A DNA stretch of 64,000 bases, from assembly GCA_017592665.1 (NCBI GenBank), contig JAGFNW010000003.1, positions 372,001 to 436,000 on the forward strand, in the 5' to 3' direction. Positions 42,451-50,707 of this stretch are shown here, in pieces. Position 1 is the stretch's first letter, and every line of letters begins with the position of its first letter. The notes beneath the pieces were generated by a model. That model searched no databases, was not told where the DNA came from, and was given only the letters and a program-made list of their open reading frames with translations. A program made the translations under genes and the position numbers. Source of the stretch: Streptosporangiaceae bacterium NEAU-GS5 (GTDB lineage Bacteria; Actinomycetota; Actinomycetes; Streptosporangiales; Streptosporangiaceae).

Positions 42451-42504
42451 AACGCAACGCAGGCGGGTTGCTCGTTGCGTTGGAATGAAGGTGAACGCTA
42501 TAGT
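42451..42504. promoter_or_regulatory. Promoter and inverted-repeat operator of the GbsR/MarR-type gene
   Basis: TTGCGT (42475-42480) and TATAGT (42499-42504), 18 bases apart, form a strong plus-strand promoter 32 bases before ATG 42536. AACGCAACG (42451-42459) and CGTTGCGTT (42473-42481) are perfect complements 13 bases apart. The second arm covers the -35, so a dimer bound here would block transcription. Autoregulation, with control of the divergent DUF4097-drrAB operon, is likely. Confidence 0.6.
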
Positions 42505-42535
42505 GAAGGCGTACAGGAGCATGGAGGAGGTCGCG

Positions 42536-43261
42536 ATGCCGGGAGGTAGGCTCACTCAGCAAGAACGCCAGCAGATCGCGCTGGGGCTGGCCGACAGCCT
42601 CGCCTACGCGGAGATCGCCAGACGCATCGACCGCCCGACCTCGACGATCACGCGTGAGGTGATGCGCAACGGCGGTCCCACCGCCTACCGCGCCGACCTC
42701 GCCCACCGCGCCACCGAGCGCCGCTCGCACCGGCGCAGGGCGGCCGCGCCCCGCGGGCCGGCGGCGCCCCCGCTGGCCCACGGACGCGACGCCGAGGCCG
42801 TGCGCGAATACGAGGAGATGTTCACCACCGTCCTCATGGAATCGGGCCTGCCCAAGATGATGTCCCGGGTGCTCGGCTGCCTCTACACCACCGACGCGGG
42901 CAGCCTCAGCGCGTCCGAGCTCGCCCAGCGTCTCCAGGTCAGCCCGGCGTCCATCTCCAAGGCGATCACGTTCCTGGAAAGCCAGAACCTCGTCCGCCGG
43001 CAGCGCGACGAACGCCGACGCGAGCGCTACGTCGTCGACGACGAACTCTGGTATCAGGCGATGATCGCCAGTGCGCGGGCCAACGCCCAGCTCGTCGAGA
43101 TCGCGCGAAAGGGCGTCGGCGTCCTCGGCTCCGACACCCCCGCCGCCGCCCGCCTCGAGAACATCGCCCGCTTCCTCGACTTCGTCAGCGAGAGCCTCCT
43201 CCGCGCCGCCGAGCAGGCTCGCGAGGTCCTCCACACCAACCCCGAGCCGCCCTCACCCTGA
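42536..43261 (+). CDS. Regulator fusing a transposase-type HTH to a GbsR/MarR domain
   Basis: A 241-residue regulator. The N-terminal 60 residues (LTQQERQQIALGLADSLAYAEIARRIDRPTSTITREV, then NGGPTAYRADLAHRATERR) match the IS30-transposase-type HTH_38 domain. After a basic linker, the GbsR/MarR winged helix occupies about 85-190 (LGCLYTTDAGSLSASELAQRLQVSPASISKAITFLESQNLV). Two DNA-binding domains in one chain are unusual, though the combination recurs in actinobacteria beside DrrAB-like exporters. ATG 42536 is chosen because GGAGG lies eight bases upstream. It is divergent from the DUF4097-drrAB operon. Confidence 0.82.
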   Translation: MPGGRLTQQERQQIALGLADSLAYAEIARRIDRPTSTITREVMRNGGPTAYRADLAHRATERRSHRRRAAAPRGPAAPPLAHGRDAEAVREYEEMFTTVLMESGLPKMMSRVLGCLYTTDAGSLSASELAQRLQVSPASISKAITFLESQNLVRRQRDERRRERYVVDDELWYQAMIASARANAQLVEIARKGVGVLGSDTPAAARLENIARFLDFVSESLLRAAEQAREVLHTNPEPPSP

Positions 43262-43290
43262 CCCGCGCGGCCAGAGAACGGAAAAGTGAC

Positions 43291-43911
43291 ATGAGATCAA
43301 CTGCCCGGCACCTGCTCACCCTCGGTGCCCTGGCCGTCGTCTTACCGGCCTCCACCATGTCAGCGGCGGCCGCGACCGTGGGATCGGCCGCGCGGGCCGG
43401 ACACCATGACAGTGTCGCGACAGGGCGTGACCGCCCCCAGCCGCTGAAGATCCGCGACCTTCTTCGAGCGCCAGTGCCCGCCTCCTGTCGCCACAAAGCA
43501 GGACGGCTCGTGGCCGGGCATTTGCCACTGCGTCACCCGAAGGGTGGAGCCGACCCCGGTTTCGCCACGGTTCTTCGAAGCCACGGATCACACTTCCTCG
43601 TCAAGCCGGTCCTGGCCGACCTCACGCACGACGGAAAGTCGGAGCTTTCGGGCGTGCTGCTGTGCTCAGCCGGCGGGGTCACCTGGCCCGAGCTCGTCAT
43701 GGTGTACGAACGCGGGCCGAAGCTGCTGGGCTTCGTCAACCTCGGCGACGTCACGAAGGCCGAACACTCCGACGTGACATCGATGTCCGCCAAGCATGGC
43801 GACCTCCGGTTGACCTGGAAGTCGTACGACGGCTGCTGCTTCCAGGTGCACAAGCACAGCGCGACCGTGCATTGGACGGGTTCGAAGCTGGTGATGCGAA
43901 ACGTGAAGTAG
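43291..43911 (+). CDS. Exported hypothetical protein (206 aa)
   Basis: The product has a signal peptide (MRSTARHLLTLGALAVVLPASTMSAAAA) and a mature domain with four cysteines: ASCRHK, LLCSAGG and the adjacent pair GCCFQV. The segment DLTHDGKSELSGVLLCSAGGVTWPELVMVYERG resembles exported proteins that read out a numeric or surface property, but I do not recognise the family. It lies 29 bases after the GbsR/MarR-type gene on the same strand and has GGAAAAG upstream. Confidence 0.6.
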   Translation: MRSTARHLLTLGALAVVLPASTMSAAAATVGSAARAGHHDSVATGRDRPQPLKIRDLLRAPVPASCRHKAGRLVAGHLPLRHPKGGADPGFATVLRSHGSHFLVKPVLADLTHDGKSELSGVLLCSAGGVTWPELVMVYERGPKLLGFVNLGDVTKAEHSDVTSMSAKHGDLRLTWKSYDGCCFQVHKHSATVHWTGSKLVMRNVK

Positions 43912-43940
43912 GCCGGGCCGTACGGCAGCGCTTTTGTCCG

Positions 43941-45032
43941 TCATCGACTGGTGGGCGGTGGTGCGGCAGGCAGCCGCACGGTGATGCTGAGCCCGCCGCC
44001 GGGACGCGCGGTGATGGTCAGTGTCCCCTCATGGGCGTGGGCGATGCTTTTGACGATCGCCAGACCGAGGCCGACGCCGGCGTGGTCGCTGCGGATGCGT
44101 CGGGTGCCGCGCTGAAAAGGCTCGGTGAGCGTCGAGACCAGCTGCTGGGAGAGTTCGGCGCCGGTGTTGCCCACAGTGAGCGTGACCGATCCCGGGTGCA
44201 CCGCGGTGCCGACCCACAGGGCGCCGTGCTCGGAGAGGTTGTGGACGATCGCGTTGTGCACGAGGTTCGTGGTCATCTGCAGCAGGAGCACGTGCGAGCC
44301 GATGGTCCGGCTCACCTCGCCGGACGTCTGGATAGTGACTCCGCGCTTCTCCGCGAGGGGGAGCAACGTTTCGGTGGCCTCTTCGACGATCAGGGACAGA
44401 TCGACGCTCTCCCGGGTGAAGGCCCGCTGGTCGGCGCGGCTGAGAAGCAGCAGCGCCTCGGCGAGGTCGATCGCTCGGGTGTTGACGGTGTGCAGGCGTT
44501 CGATCAGCTGGTCGGCCTCCCGCCGCGGATCGTTGCGGGCCACGTCGAGAAGGGTCTGGGTGATCGCCAGCGGGGTGCGCAGCTCGTGCGAGGCGTTGGC
44601 GGCGAACCTCTGCTGCTCGGCGACGTGTGCTTCCAGCCGGGCGAGCATGGCGTCGAACACGTCGGCGAGCTCTCGGAACTCGTCCTGAGGGCCCGGCAAC
44701 CGGATGCGATGGGACAGCGACCCCTCCGCCGCCATGCGCGTGGCATCGGTGATGCGGGTCAGCGGAGCCAGCATCCGGCCGGCCAGAATCCACCCTCCCA
44801 GCAGGCCGATCACCAGCAGGAACGCCATGACCGCGGTCGCTGCCGGGGCGAAGGCGCGCAGCAGGTCAGACCGGTTGGGCACGAAACGAAGGGCCATGAT
44901 CGCGCCGTCGGGCACGTACCGCAGCAGGAACACCCACACGACCGCGAGCAGCAACGCACCGGCGAGCATGAGGAACCCGGCATAGCTGAGGGTGAGCTTG
45001 AAGCGAACGCTCATGCCAGGCGCCCTGTTCAC
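43941..45032 (-). CDS. Sensor histidine kinase
   Basis: A 363-residue membrane kinase. Two membrane spans (about residues 12-35 and 65-90) flank a short external loop. A HAMP segment follows, then HisKA with the phosphate-accepting His in NASHELRTPLAITQT, and the HATPase domain with N-box NLVHNAIVHN and G-box GVGLGLAIVKS. GTG 45032 is preferred: GGGGGAGG lies six bases upstream, and it overlaps the response-regulator stop (GTGA). ATG 45014 is an alternative. It pairs with the OmpR-type regulator encoded just upstream. Confidence 0.93.
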   Translation of the reverse strand: MNRAPGMSVRFKLTLSYAGFLMLAGALLLAVVWVFLLRYVPDGAIMALRFVPNRSDLLRAFAPAATAVMAFLLVIGLLGGWILAGRMLAPLTRITDATRMAAEGSLSHRIRLPGPQDEFRELADVFDAMLARLEAHVAEQQRFAANASHELRTPLAITQTLLDVARNDPRREADQLIERLHTVNTRAIDLAEALLLLSRADQRAFTRESVDLSLIVEEATETLLPLAEKRGVTIQTSGEVSRTIGSHVLLLQMTTNLVHNAIVHNLSEHGALWVGTAVHPGSVTLTVGNTGAELSQQLVSTLTEPFQRGTRRIRSDHAGVGLGLAIVKSIAHAHEGTLTITARPGGGLSITVRLPAAPPPTSR

Positions 45033-45721
45033 CGTCCGCCTCCCCCGGCTGCGCCGCCGGACGCCGTGTCGATGCGGTATCCGACGCCGGGCACCGTCGC
45101 GATGACCCAGGGTTCGCCGAGTCGCTTGCGCAGGGCCGAGACCGTGATGCGCACCGCGTTGGTGAAGGGGTCGGCGTTCTCGTCCCACGCCCGGGCCAGC
45201 AGCTCTTCAGCGCTGACGACGCCGCCTTCCGCGGCCACCAGAACCTCGAGCACGGCGAACTGCTTCCTGGTCAGCGCGACATAGCGGCCGTCCCGGTAGA
45301 CCTCGCGGCGGAACGGATCCAGCCGCAGGCCATCGATCTCCCGCACGGGCGGCCTGCTGTGAGCGCGCCGGCGGTCGAGCGCCCGCAGCCGGAGCACGAG
45401 CTCTTTGAGCTGGAACGGCTTGGTGAGGTAGTCGTCGGCGCCGAGTTCGAAACCCGAGGTCTTGTCGTCGAGCCGGTCGGCGGCGGTGAGCATGAGAATC
45501 GGCATGCCGCTGCCGGAGGCGATGATGCGCTCCGCGACCTCGTCGCCGGACGGCCCGGGAATGTCACGGTCGAGGACCGCGATGTCGTACGGATTGATGC
45601 TCAGCAACTCAAGAGCCGTCTCGCCGTCACCGGCGATATCGGCCGCGATCGCTTCCAGACGCAGCCCATCCCGGATGGCTTCCGCCATATAGGGCTCGTC
45701 CTCGACGATCAGCACGCGCAT
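45029..45721 (-). CDS. OmpR-family response regulator
   Basis: A 230-residue regulator with a receiver domain (phospho-acceptor Asp in DIAVLDRDIPG, Lys in DYLTKPFQ) and a C-terminal winged helix (ALTRKQFAVLEVLVAAEGGVVSAEELL, then VRITVSALRKRLGEP). TAGCAT lies six bases before ATG 45721, and no Shine-Dalgarno is present, so translation is probably leaderless. Direct repeats just upstream of its promoter suggest autoregulation, and the divergent subtilisin-like protease gene may be a target. Confidence 0.93.
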   Translation of the reverse strand: MRVLIVEDEPYMAEAIRDGLRLEAIAADIAGDGETALELLSINPYDIAVLDRDIPGPSGDEVAERIIASGSGMPILMLTAADRLDDKTSGFELGADDYLTKPFQLKELVLRLRALDRRRAHSRPPVREIDGLRLDPFRREVYRDGRYVALTRKQFAVLEVLVAAEGGVVSAEELLARAWDENADPFTNAVRITVSALRKRLGEPWVIATVPGVGYRIDTASGGAAGGGGR

Positions 45722-45727
45722 GTTCCG

Positions 45728-45759
45728 ATGCTACGAGCCCGAACGTATCGCCAACGTAT
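45728..45759 (-). promoter_or_regulatory. Response-regulator promoter with 11-bp-spaced direct repeats
   Basis: The minus-strand -10 TAGCAT occupies 45733-45728. AACGTAT occurs on the plus strand at 45742-45748 and 45753-45759, 11 bases apart, over the -35 region. OmpR-type regulators bind tandem direct repeats with one-turn spacing, so this is a good candidate site for the adjacent regulator. Confidence 0.5.
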
Positions 45760-45944
45760 TGGAAATGGCATACGCGCTGGTCACAGCGTCCTCGGCCGGG
45801 CATGACGCGGCAACCGCCTGATCCGTTGTCGCAGGTGAACGCGTATTTCTGCATTGTCGTCGGACCCGGGCCGGCTCCATAGTGACGCGATTCGGGGCTC
45901 CACTCCGCCGCCGGTGCGCGCCCCACAGTTCGGAAGGACGAGAC

Positions 45945-47243
45945 ATGCACGTAATCCGAATGGGCATCCGAGCAGGCATCTCCGTGGCGGCTTTGATCGC
46001 AGGCAGTCTGATCGCCCCGTCCGCGCAGGCGGCGGCCATCCCTGAGTACGACCCGGACACGGTCATCGTGAAGTATCGGCCCGGTGTGGGCGACACCCAG
46101 GAACTCGAGCGGAAGGCGGGCGCCGGCAAAAAGCTGCGCACGCTCCGGACGGGAGCGGCGCTCCTTTCGGCCGTGGAAGACCCGGCGGCCGTCGCCGCCC
46201 GCCTGAGTCGCGAACCGCAGGTGGAATATGCCGAGCCCAACTACATTCTCACGGCCGACGCGCCGACCCCGCTCATCCCCGGCGACCCGCAGTTCCCCGA
46301 GCAGTACGGCCTGCACAACACGGGCCAGACCGGCGGCGACCCCGACGACGACATCGACGCGCCGGAGGGCTACTTCACCCTGGCCCAGGCCGGCATTCCC
46401 GGTGCGCCCGTCAAGGTCGGCATCGTCGACACCGGCATCGACATCGACCACGAGGACCTGGCCGACAACGTGATCGCCTGCGCCCGCGCCACCGGCACCT
46501 TCAACGCCGGCATCGTCGAGGGCAGCTGTAAGGACGGCGCCGGGCATGGCACGCATGTCGCGGGCATCCTCGCCGCCGACGCCAACGGCAAGGGAGTCGT
46601 CGGGACCGCGTTCAACGCGCGCCTGATCATCTGCAAGGGGATCAAGGACAACCTGAAGGGCACGGTCGCCGACCTGTCCGACTGCATCAACTGGGTCTAC
46701 GAGCAGGGCGCGAAGGTCGTCAACATGAGCTTCGGCGGCACCGCCGCCTCGGCGACGTTGCATCAGGCCGTCAAGAACGCCTGGCAACTCGGGCTGTCGC
46801 AGGGCGCGACCCTGATCGCGTCGGCCGGGAACGTGCCGATTCAGGCCACCGGGACGGAATTCTTCCCGGCCGCCTTCGACGAGGTCGTGTCCGTGGCCGC
46901 CACCGACGACAAGGGTTTTCGCGGCGTGTTCACCGGCGGCGTGCTCGCCTCGGCCGTCAACGCCGACGTCGAGGTGGCCGCCCCCGGGGTGGACATCCGC
47001 TCGACCCTGCCCGGCAACGCGTACGGAGATCTGGACGGCACGTCCATGGCCTCGCCGTTCGCCGCAGGCGTCGCGGCCGCCATCCGCGCGCGTTTCCCCT
47101 CGCTGACGGCTCAGGGCGCGCGCAACCGCCTCACCAGCACGACCGTCGACCTGGGCCTGACCGGCCGCGACCAGATCTTCGGCTTCGGGATGGTCAACCT
47201 GTGCGACGCGCTCGCCACCACCGCCGCGCAACGCTGTAACTGA
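45945..47243 (+). CDS. Secreted subtilisin-like serine protease (S8)
   Basis: A 432-residue preproprotease with a signal peptide ending near PSAQAA, an inhibitor_I9-like propeptide (EYDPDTVIVKYRPGVGDT to about residue 100) and an S8 domain. The triad is Asp162 in VDTGID, His201 in GHGTHVAG and Ser367 in GTSMASPFAAG, with the oxyanion Asn296 in SAGN. GGAAGG lies nine bases before ATG 45945. There is no C-terminal anchor. It is divergent from the two-component system, which may regulate it. It likely degrades extracellular protein. Confidence 0.94.
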   Translation: MHVIRMGIRAGISVAALIAGSLIAPSAQAAAIPEYDPDTVIVKYRPGVGDTQELERKAGAGKKLRTLRTGAALLSAVEDPAAVAARLSREPQVEYAEPNYILTADAPTPLIPGDPQFPEQYGLHNTGQTGGDPDDDIDAPEGYFTLAQAGIPGAPVKVGIVDTGIDIDHEDLADNVIACARATGTFNAGIVEGSCKDGAGHGTHVAGILAADANGKGVVGTAFNARLIICKGIKDNLKGTVADLSDCINWVYEQGAKVVNMSFGGTAASATLHQAVKNAWQLGLSQGATLIASAGNVPIQATGTEFFPAAFDEVVSVAATDDKGFRGVFTGGVLASAVNADVEVAAPGVDIRSTLPGNAYGDLDGTSMASPFAAGVAAAIRARFPSLTAQGARNRLTSTTVDLGLTGRDQIFGFGMVNLCDALATTAAQRCN

Positions 47244-47346
47244 CACGAGCCCATGTGACAGAAGTCACCCGGCGTCAGGTGAATCTCGCACGGCGTGGAT
47301 GAAGGTAGGTCATTCCGAGTGAAATAGCCTGCCGCAAGGGAGAACG

Positions 47347-47781
47347 ATGTCGACGATCGAGAAGCGGTCCACCGTTGGACGTCGCCGCCTGATGAAGGGT
47401 GGCGTGCTGGCGATCGCCTCAGCTCTGACCATGCTGGTGGCGGCGCCTGTCTCGGCGGCCGCCGCCCCCACCACGCCGACCAACCTGCGCCCCGTGTTCG
47501 TTGACGGCGTGCTGAAGAGCATCGCCTGGGACGCTTCGGTGTCCAGCGTCCATGTCTCCTACATCCTCTACAACAACGGCCCCTCGGGCCCGGCCATCCT
47601 GACGCAGACCAGCAAGACGAGCAGGACGGTCCGGGATCTGATCTACGTGGATTGCCTCCACACCGGCGTCACACTCCACCTGACGATCCGGGCGCTCGCC
47701 GCGGACGCCGACCACACCTTCTCGGAGTTCTCCGAGCAGTTGGACGTGACCCTGCCGAAGACCGTCCCGCCGAGGGGCTGA
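47347..47781 (+). CDS. Exported FnIII-like small protein (144 aa)
   Basis: The 144-residue product begins with a long signal sequence with consecutive arginines (VGRRRLMKGGVLAIASA), which may be a Tat signal, cleaved near SAAAAP. The remaining hundred residues look like one FnIII-type beta sandwich (PTNLRPVFVDGVLKSIAWDASVS, TVRDLIYVDC). Function unknown. AAGGGAG lies six bases before the ATG. The 5' gap contains GTGAC-AGAA-GTCAC (47255-47268), a possible operator. Confidence 0.6.
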   Translation: MSTIEKRSTVGRRRLMKGGVLAIASALTMLVAAPVSAAAAPTTPTNLRPVFVDGVLKSIAWDASVSSVHVSYILYNNGPSGPAILTQTSKTSRTVRDLIYVDCLHTGVTLHLTIRALAADADHTFSEFSEQLDVTLPKTVPPRG

Positions 47782-47796
47782 CCTCCGACAGGTCGT

Positions 47797-47824
47797 CTGC
47801 TGTGCCGACCGCGCGGCACAGCAG
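47797..47824 (+). terminator. Terminator hairpin after the FnIII-like gene
   Basis: CTGCTGTGCCG (47797-47807) and CGGCACAGCAG (47814-47824) form a perfect 11-bp stem with a six-base loop, 15 bases past the stop. No T-run follows, as is usual for high-GC actinobacterial terminators. Confidence 0.65.
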
Positions 47825-48000
47825 GCGCCGTCTGCGTCGATCCCAAATGGTGGCAATCTCCCTGTCATTGTCCAACAGGCGGCCTTCCCTCCCCTGCGGC
47901 CGATGGATCTACTGGGGGAGAAGTCGCATTGCATCCCGGGAACCTTGGCGCGTGACGTGGCCGCGCCTGTCCATATCGATTTACGGGCACGCGCTCCGGC

Positions 48001-48015
48001 CCGATTGTCAATCGG
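48001..48015. promoter_or_regulatory. Perfect palindrome touching the Shine-Dalgarno of the NPCBM-like gene
   Basis: CCGATTG and CAATCGG flank a single T at 48008. The right arm ends within GGAGG (48014-48018), the ribosome site of the gene starting at 48024. A repressor bound here would sit at the translation start region. As an RNA hairpin the loop would need to open, so DNA binding is the likelier reading. Confidence 0.45.
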
Positions 48016-48023
48016 AGGCCCTC

Positions 48024-48647
48024 ATGCGAAAACGTGCAGCGATTTACACCATTCCTGTCATCGTCGCGGTGCTGGTCACCTTGATCACCAGCTGGGGAAA
48101 CGCGGCGCAGCGGCGCGGAGTACGAACGGCCCCTGTCGCCGAACCAACCGCCAGCGACATCGAGCCGGAACCGACGGAAACGGACAGCACAACCGAACCA
48201 GAGCCGACAGACACCGCGACCGAACCGGAGCCGACTGAAACCACGCTTTCGGGTGCGACGCAGCCCCTCAGCGATCTGACTCCAGTGACAGGCAACCCCG
48301 ACCGGGAGCCGGCCACAGTGAACGGCCAGTCCTACGTCAATAACGTCATCCTCTATCTCGACAGCTCAATGCAAGACGGGAACGCGGCCGAGTACGACCT
48401 CTCGCGCAGCTGGAGTTCCCTCCGAGGCACAATCGGTTTGCGAGACGACGCGCCTCAGGGGGCTTCCGCGCGCTTCCAGGTATTCGGGGACGGAAACCTC
48501 CTCTATGAAAAGGACCTCGCATTCGGGCAGTCCGAAGCGATCAACGTCGACGTGCGTGACGTATTGCGGTTGAAGCTCCAAGTCATGCCGCTGGCCGGCG
48601 ACAACCCCTACTACGCCGTATGGGGAGAAGCGCTCCTCGAGAAGTAG
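48024..48647 (+). CDS. Membrane-anchored or exported NPCBM/NEW2-like protein
   Basis: A 207-residue protein with an N-terminal membrane/signal segment (RAAIYTIPVIVAVLVTLITSWG). An acidic Pro-Thr-Glu linker follows (repeats of EPEPTET and EPEPTDT, about residues 45-75). The C-terminal domain matches the NPCBM fold pattern (NNVILYLDSSMQDGNAAEYDL, SRSWSSLRGTIGLRDDAPQGASARFQVFGDG). NPCBM domains bind carbohydrate, but here one may act as a stand-alone sensor or wall-binding module. GGAGG lies before ATG 48024. It is convergent with the GH5 gene. Confidence 0.72.
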   Translation: MRKRAAIYTIPVIVAVLVTLITSWGNAAQRRGVRTAPVAEPTASDIEPEPTETDSTTEPEPTDTATEPEPTETTLSGATQPLSDLTPVTGNPDREPATVNGQSYVNNVILYLDSSMQDGNAAEYDLSRSWSSLRGTIGLRDDAPQGASARFQVFGDGNLLYEKDLAFGQSEAINVDVRDVLRLKLQVMPLAGDNPYYAVWGEALLEK

Positions 48648-48656
48648 CGACATCCA

Positions 48657-48692
48657 GCGCACCGCAGGGCCGATCCCGGACCTGCGGTGCGC
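48657..48692. terminator. Bidirectional 12-bp terminator hairpin
   Basis: GCGCACCGCAGG (48657-48668) and its exact complement (48681-48692) lie between the stops of the convergent NPCBM-like and GH5 genes. The 12-base loop and lack of T-runs are common for this GC content. Confidence 0.7.
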
Positions 48693-48699
48693 GAGGACC

Positions 48700-50574
48700 C
48701 TAGGGCGAGGTGCAGGTGTAGCCGGACGGGAGCGAGTTGTCGCTCGCGCCGCGGCCTGCCTGGAATCCGAAGTCGTACGTGCCGTTGGCGGGGATCGGGT
48801 TCTGCTGGTTGTTGTGGACGGTCACGGTGCCACCGCTGACGGTGAACGTGCCGTTCCACAGGTTGGTGATGGTCTGGCCGGACGGCAGCGTGAAGGTCAC
48901 CGTCCAGTTGGTGATCGGCGACGTCCCGGTGTTGGTGACCCTGATCGGCTGGATCACGTACCCACCGGGCCACGCGGTCTGCGTCGTGGCCGCGACGGAG
49001 CAACCACCGCCAGTGGTGCCGCCCGAGGTCGTCACCTGGGCGGTGTTGGAGACCGGCGACATGTTGCCGGCCGCGTCACGCGCGCGGACCTGGAAGCGGT
49101 AGGTCGTGTTCGCCGACAGGCCGGTGGCCGAGAACGACGTCGCGGTGGAGGTCCCGACCTGGGTGAACGTGCCGCCGCTCGCACCAGTGGCGCGGAGCAC
49201 GGTGTAGCCGGTCACGCCGACGTTGTCGGTCGAGGCGCCCCACGACAGGCTCGTGCCGGTCGACGTGGTGCCCGCGGCGGCGAGGCCGGTCGGCGCGCTT
49301 GGCGCGGTGGTGTCGGGTAGCGGCGAGATCGACGGCGAAGGCGATGGAGACGGCGATGGAGACGGCGATGGAGACGGCGAGGTCGGGGTGCCTCCGCTCT
49401 TGGCGATCATCCGGTTGGAGTGCGCGCGGAACACGCTCATCGCCGGATCGCCGGTCCGCACGCAGTGGGGGTCGCAGCCGGCGTTTGCGCCCGGATACCA
49501 CCAGAAGGCGGAGCCGTCCGCGCCCGAGGCCTCCAACTCCGCGTAGATCGCCGTCCACCAGGTGACCCGGTCGGCATTCCCCTCGGTGTTGAACTCGCCC
49601 ATGAAGAACGGCTTGCCGACCACGTTGTGCGAGTCCGATATCCACGCTCTGATCAGCGCCTTGGTCTGGTCCAGCGTCAGGTTGGCCCAACCGGCGTTCG
49701 GATATGGGTGCGCCGAGGTGAAGTCGATGTACGGCGACTGCTGGATGCCCACGAACGGATTGCCCTCGTTGCCGCCGAAGCCGTACTTCGTCTCGTGGCC
49801 TTCAAGACCGGCTCCGAGCATGTGGTTGGAGTCGATGCTCTTGACGTACGCGCCCATCTCGTCGACCCACGCCCGGAGGGTCGCGCCACTGACGTTCTCG
49901 GCGGCGCTGACGTCCTGATAACGCGGCTCGTTCATGAGCTCCCACGCGAAGACCGTGGGCTCGTCCTTGTACTTGGTCCCGCTGTAGTGATTGGTCCGAT
50001 TGAGGACGTAATTCACATAGTTCTTGTACTGCGTGAAACACCCGGGGCACTGCGTCTTGTTGAAGAACTTGGCCCGGCCCGGGTGCCCGCCGCTCAGTCC
50101 TTCCCACGAGAGCCGCGTGTCGATCCCGCCGTACGCCTCCCAGTAGTTCTCGAAGACCGGGACCAGCCGGATGTCATGCGCCTTGGCCGACTCGATGACG
50201 TAGTCGAACAGCGCGAACTGCTGCTCGTTGTAGACGCCCTTGGAAGGCTCGAACCCGTGCCAGCTCTCGTGACTGAACATCCACAGGCGCAGCACGCTCA
50301 CCTTGTCGGCCTGCAGCGAGGCCATGTGAGCGTCGATGCGGGCCTTGTCCATGTATTGAGTCTCGGTGTCTCCGAAGCTTCCGCCGTACGTGAAGACGTC
50401 GTAGGTGTTGGCGCCGGCGAAGTAGTACGTCTTGCCGTTCAGACAGAAGTGGATGCCGCAACGCTGGACGAATCCGGTGATGGCCGCGTTGGCGGAGCCG
50501 ACCGACACGATCGCGACCGTGCCGGCCACGAGGGCCAGCAGCACTGACAGGAGCGCGTGAATGGATCTTCTCAT
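48700..50574 (-). CDS. GH5-family mannanase/cellulase with FnIII and CBM2
   Basis: A 624-residue secreted plant-polysaccharide hydrolase. After a signal peptide (cleavage near ANAA) comes the GH5 catalytic domain to about residue 395: acid/base Glu216 in WELMNEPRY, nucleophile Glu327 in FFMGEFNTEG. A Pro-Ser linker (398-418), an FnIII domain (about 423-510) and a C-terminal CBM2 (SVAATTQTAWPGGYVIQPIRVTN, NLWNG) follow. The catalytic domain looks most like mannan endo-1,4-beta-mannosidases, but cellulase activity cannot be excluded. ATG 50574 has GAGGAA upstream and a CelR-type operator 17 bases before it. Confidence 0.9.
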   Translation of the reverse strand: MRRSIHALLSVLLALVAGTVAIVSVGSANAAITGFVQRCGIHFCLNGKTYYFAGANTYDVFTYGGSFGDTETQYMDKARIDAHMASLQADKVSVLRLWMFSHESWHGFEPSKGVYNEQQFALFDYVIESAKAHDIRLVPVFENYWEAYGGIDTRLSWEGLSGGHPGRAKFFNKTQCPGCFTQYKNYVNYVLNRTNHYSGTKYKDEPTVFAWELMNEPRYQDVSAAENVSGATLRAWVDEMGAYVKSIDSNHMLGAGLEGHETKYGFGGNEGNPFVGIQQSPYIDFTSAHPYPNAGWANLTLDQTKALIRAWISDSHNVVGKPFFMGEFNTEGNADRVTWWTAIYAELEASGADGSAFWWYPGANAGCDPHCVRTGDPAMSVFRAHSNRMIAKSGGTPTSPSPSPSPSPSPSPSPSISPLPDTTAPSAPTGLAAAGTTSTGTSLSWGASTDNVGVTGYTVLRATGASGGTFTQVGTSTATSFSATGLSANTTYRFQVRARDAAGNMSPVSNTAQVTTSGGTTGGGCSVAATTQTAWPGGYVIQPIRVTNTGTSPITNWTVTFTLPSGQTITNLWNGTFTVSGGTVTVHNNQQNPIPANGTYDFGFQAGRGASDNSLPSGYTCTSP

Positions 50575-50590
50575 GATGTTCCTCGCAGGA

Positions 50591-50604
50591 TGGGAGCGCT
50601 CCCG
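50591..50604. promoter_or_regulatory. CelR/CebR-type operator
   Basis: TGGGAGCGCTCCCG matches 13 of 14 bases of the palindrome TGGGAGCGCTCCCA bound by the LacI-family repressor CelR of Thermobifida fusca and its CebR relatives. It lies 17-30 bases before the GH5 ATG, overlapping the likely transcription start. Cellobiose (or a related disaccharide) released from polymer would relieve repression. The regulator itself is not in the window. Confidence 0.8.
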
Positions 50605-50707
50605 AAAGGTCCGCCTCACCCTGCCCCGCAAGCAACAGACCGCCGCTCCCCCCAAGGCGGGACACCGGGCCTCATCAGCCAAGTCGGCCAAATGATCGTT
50701 GAAACGT

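Noticed and set aside
42536-42700. IS30 transposase remnant
   Set aside because: The transposase-type HTH is fused in frame to a complete GbsR/MarR domain with its own ribosome site. No DDE domain or inverted repeats are near.
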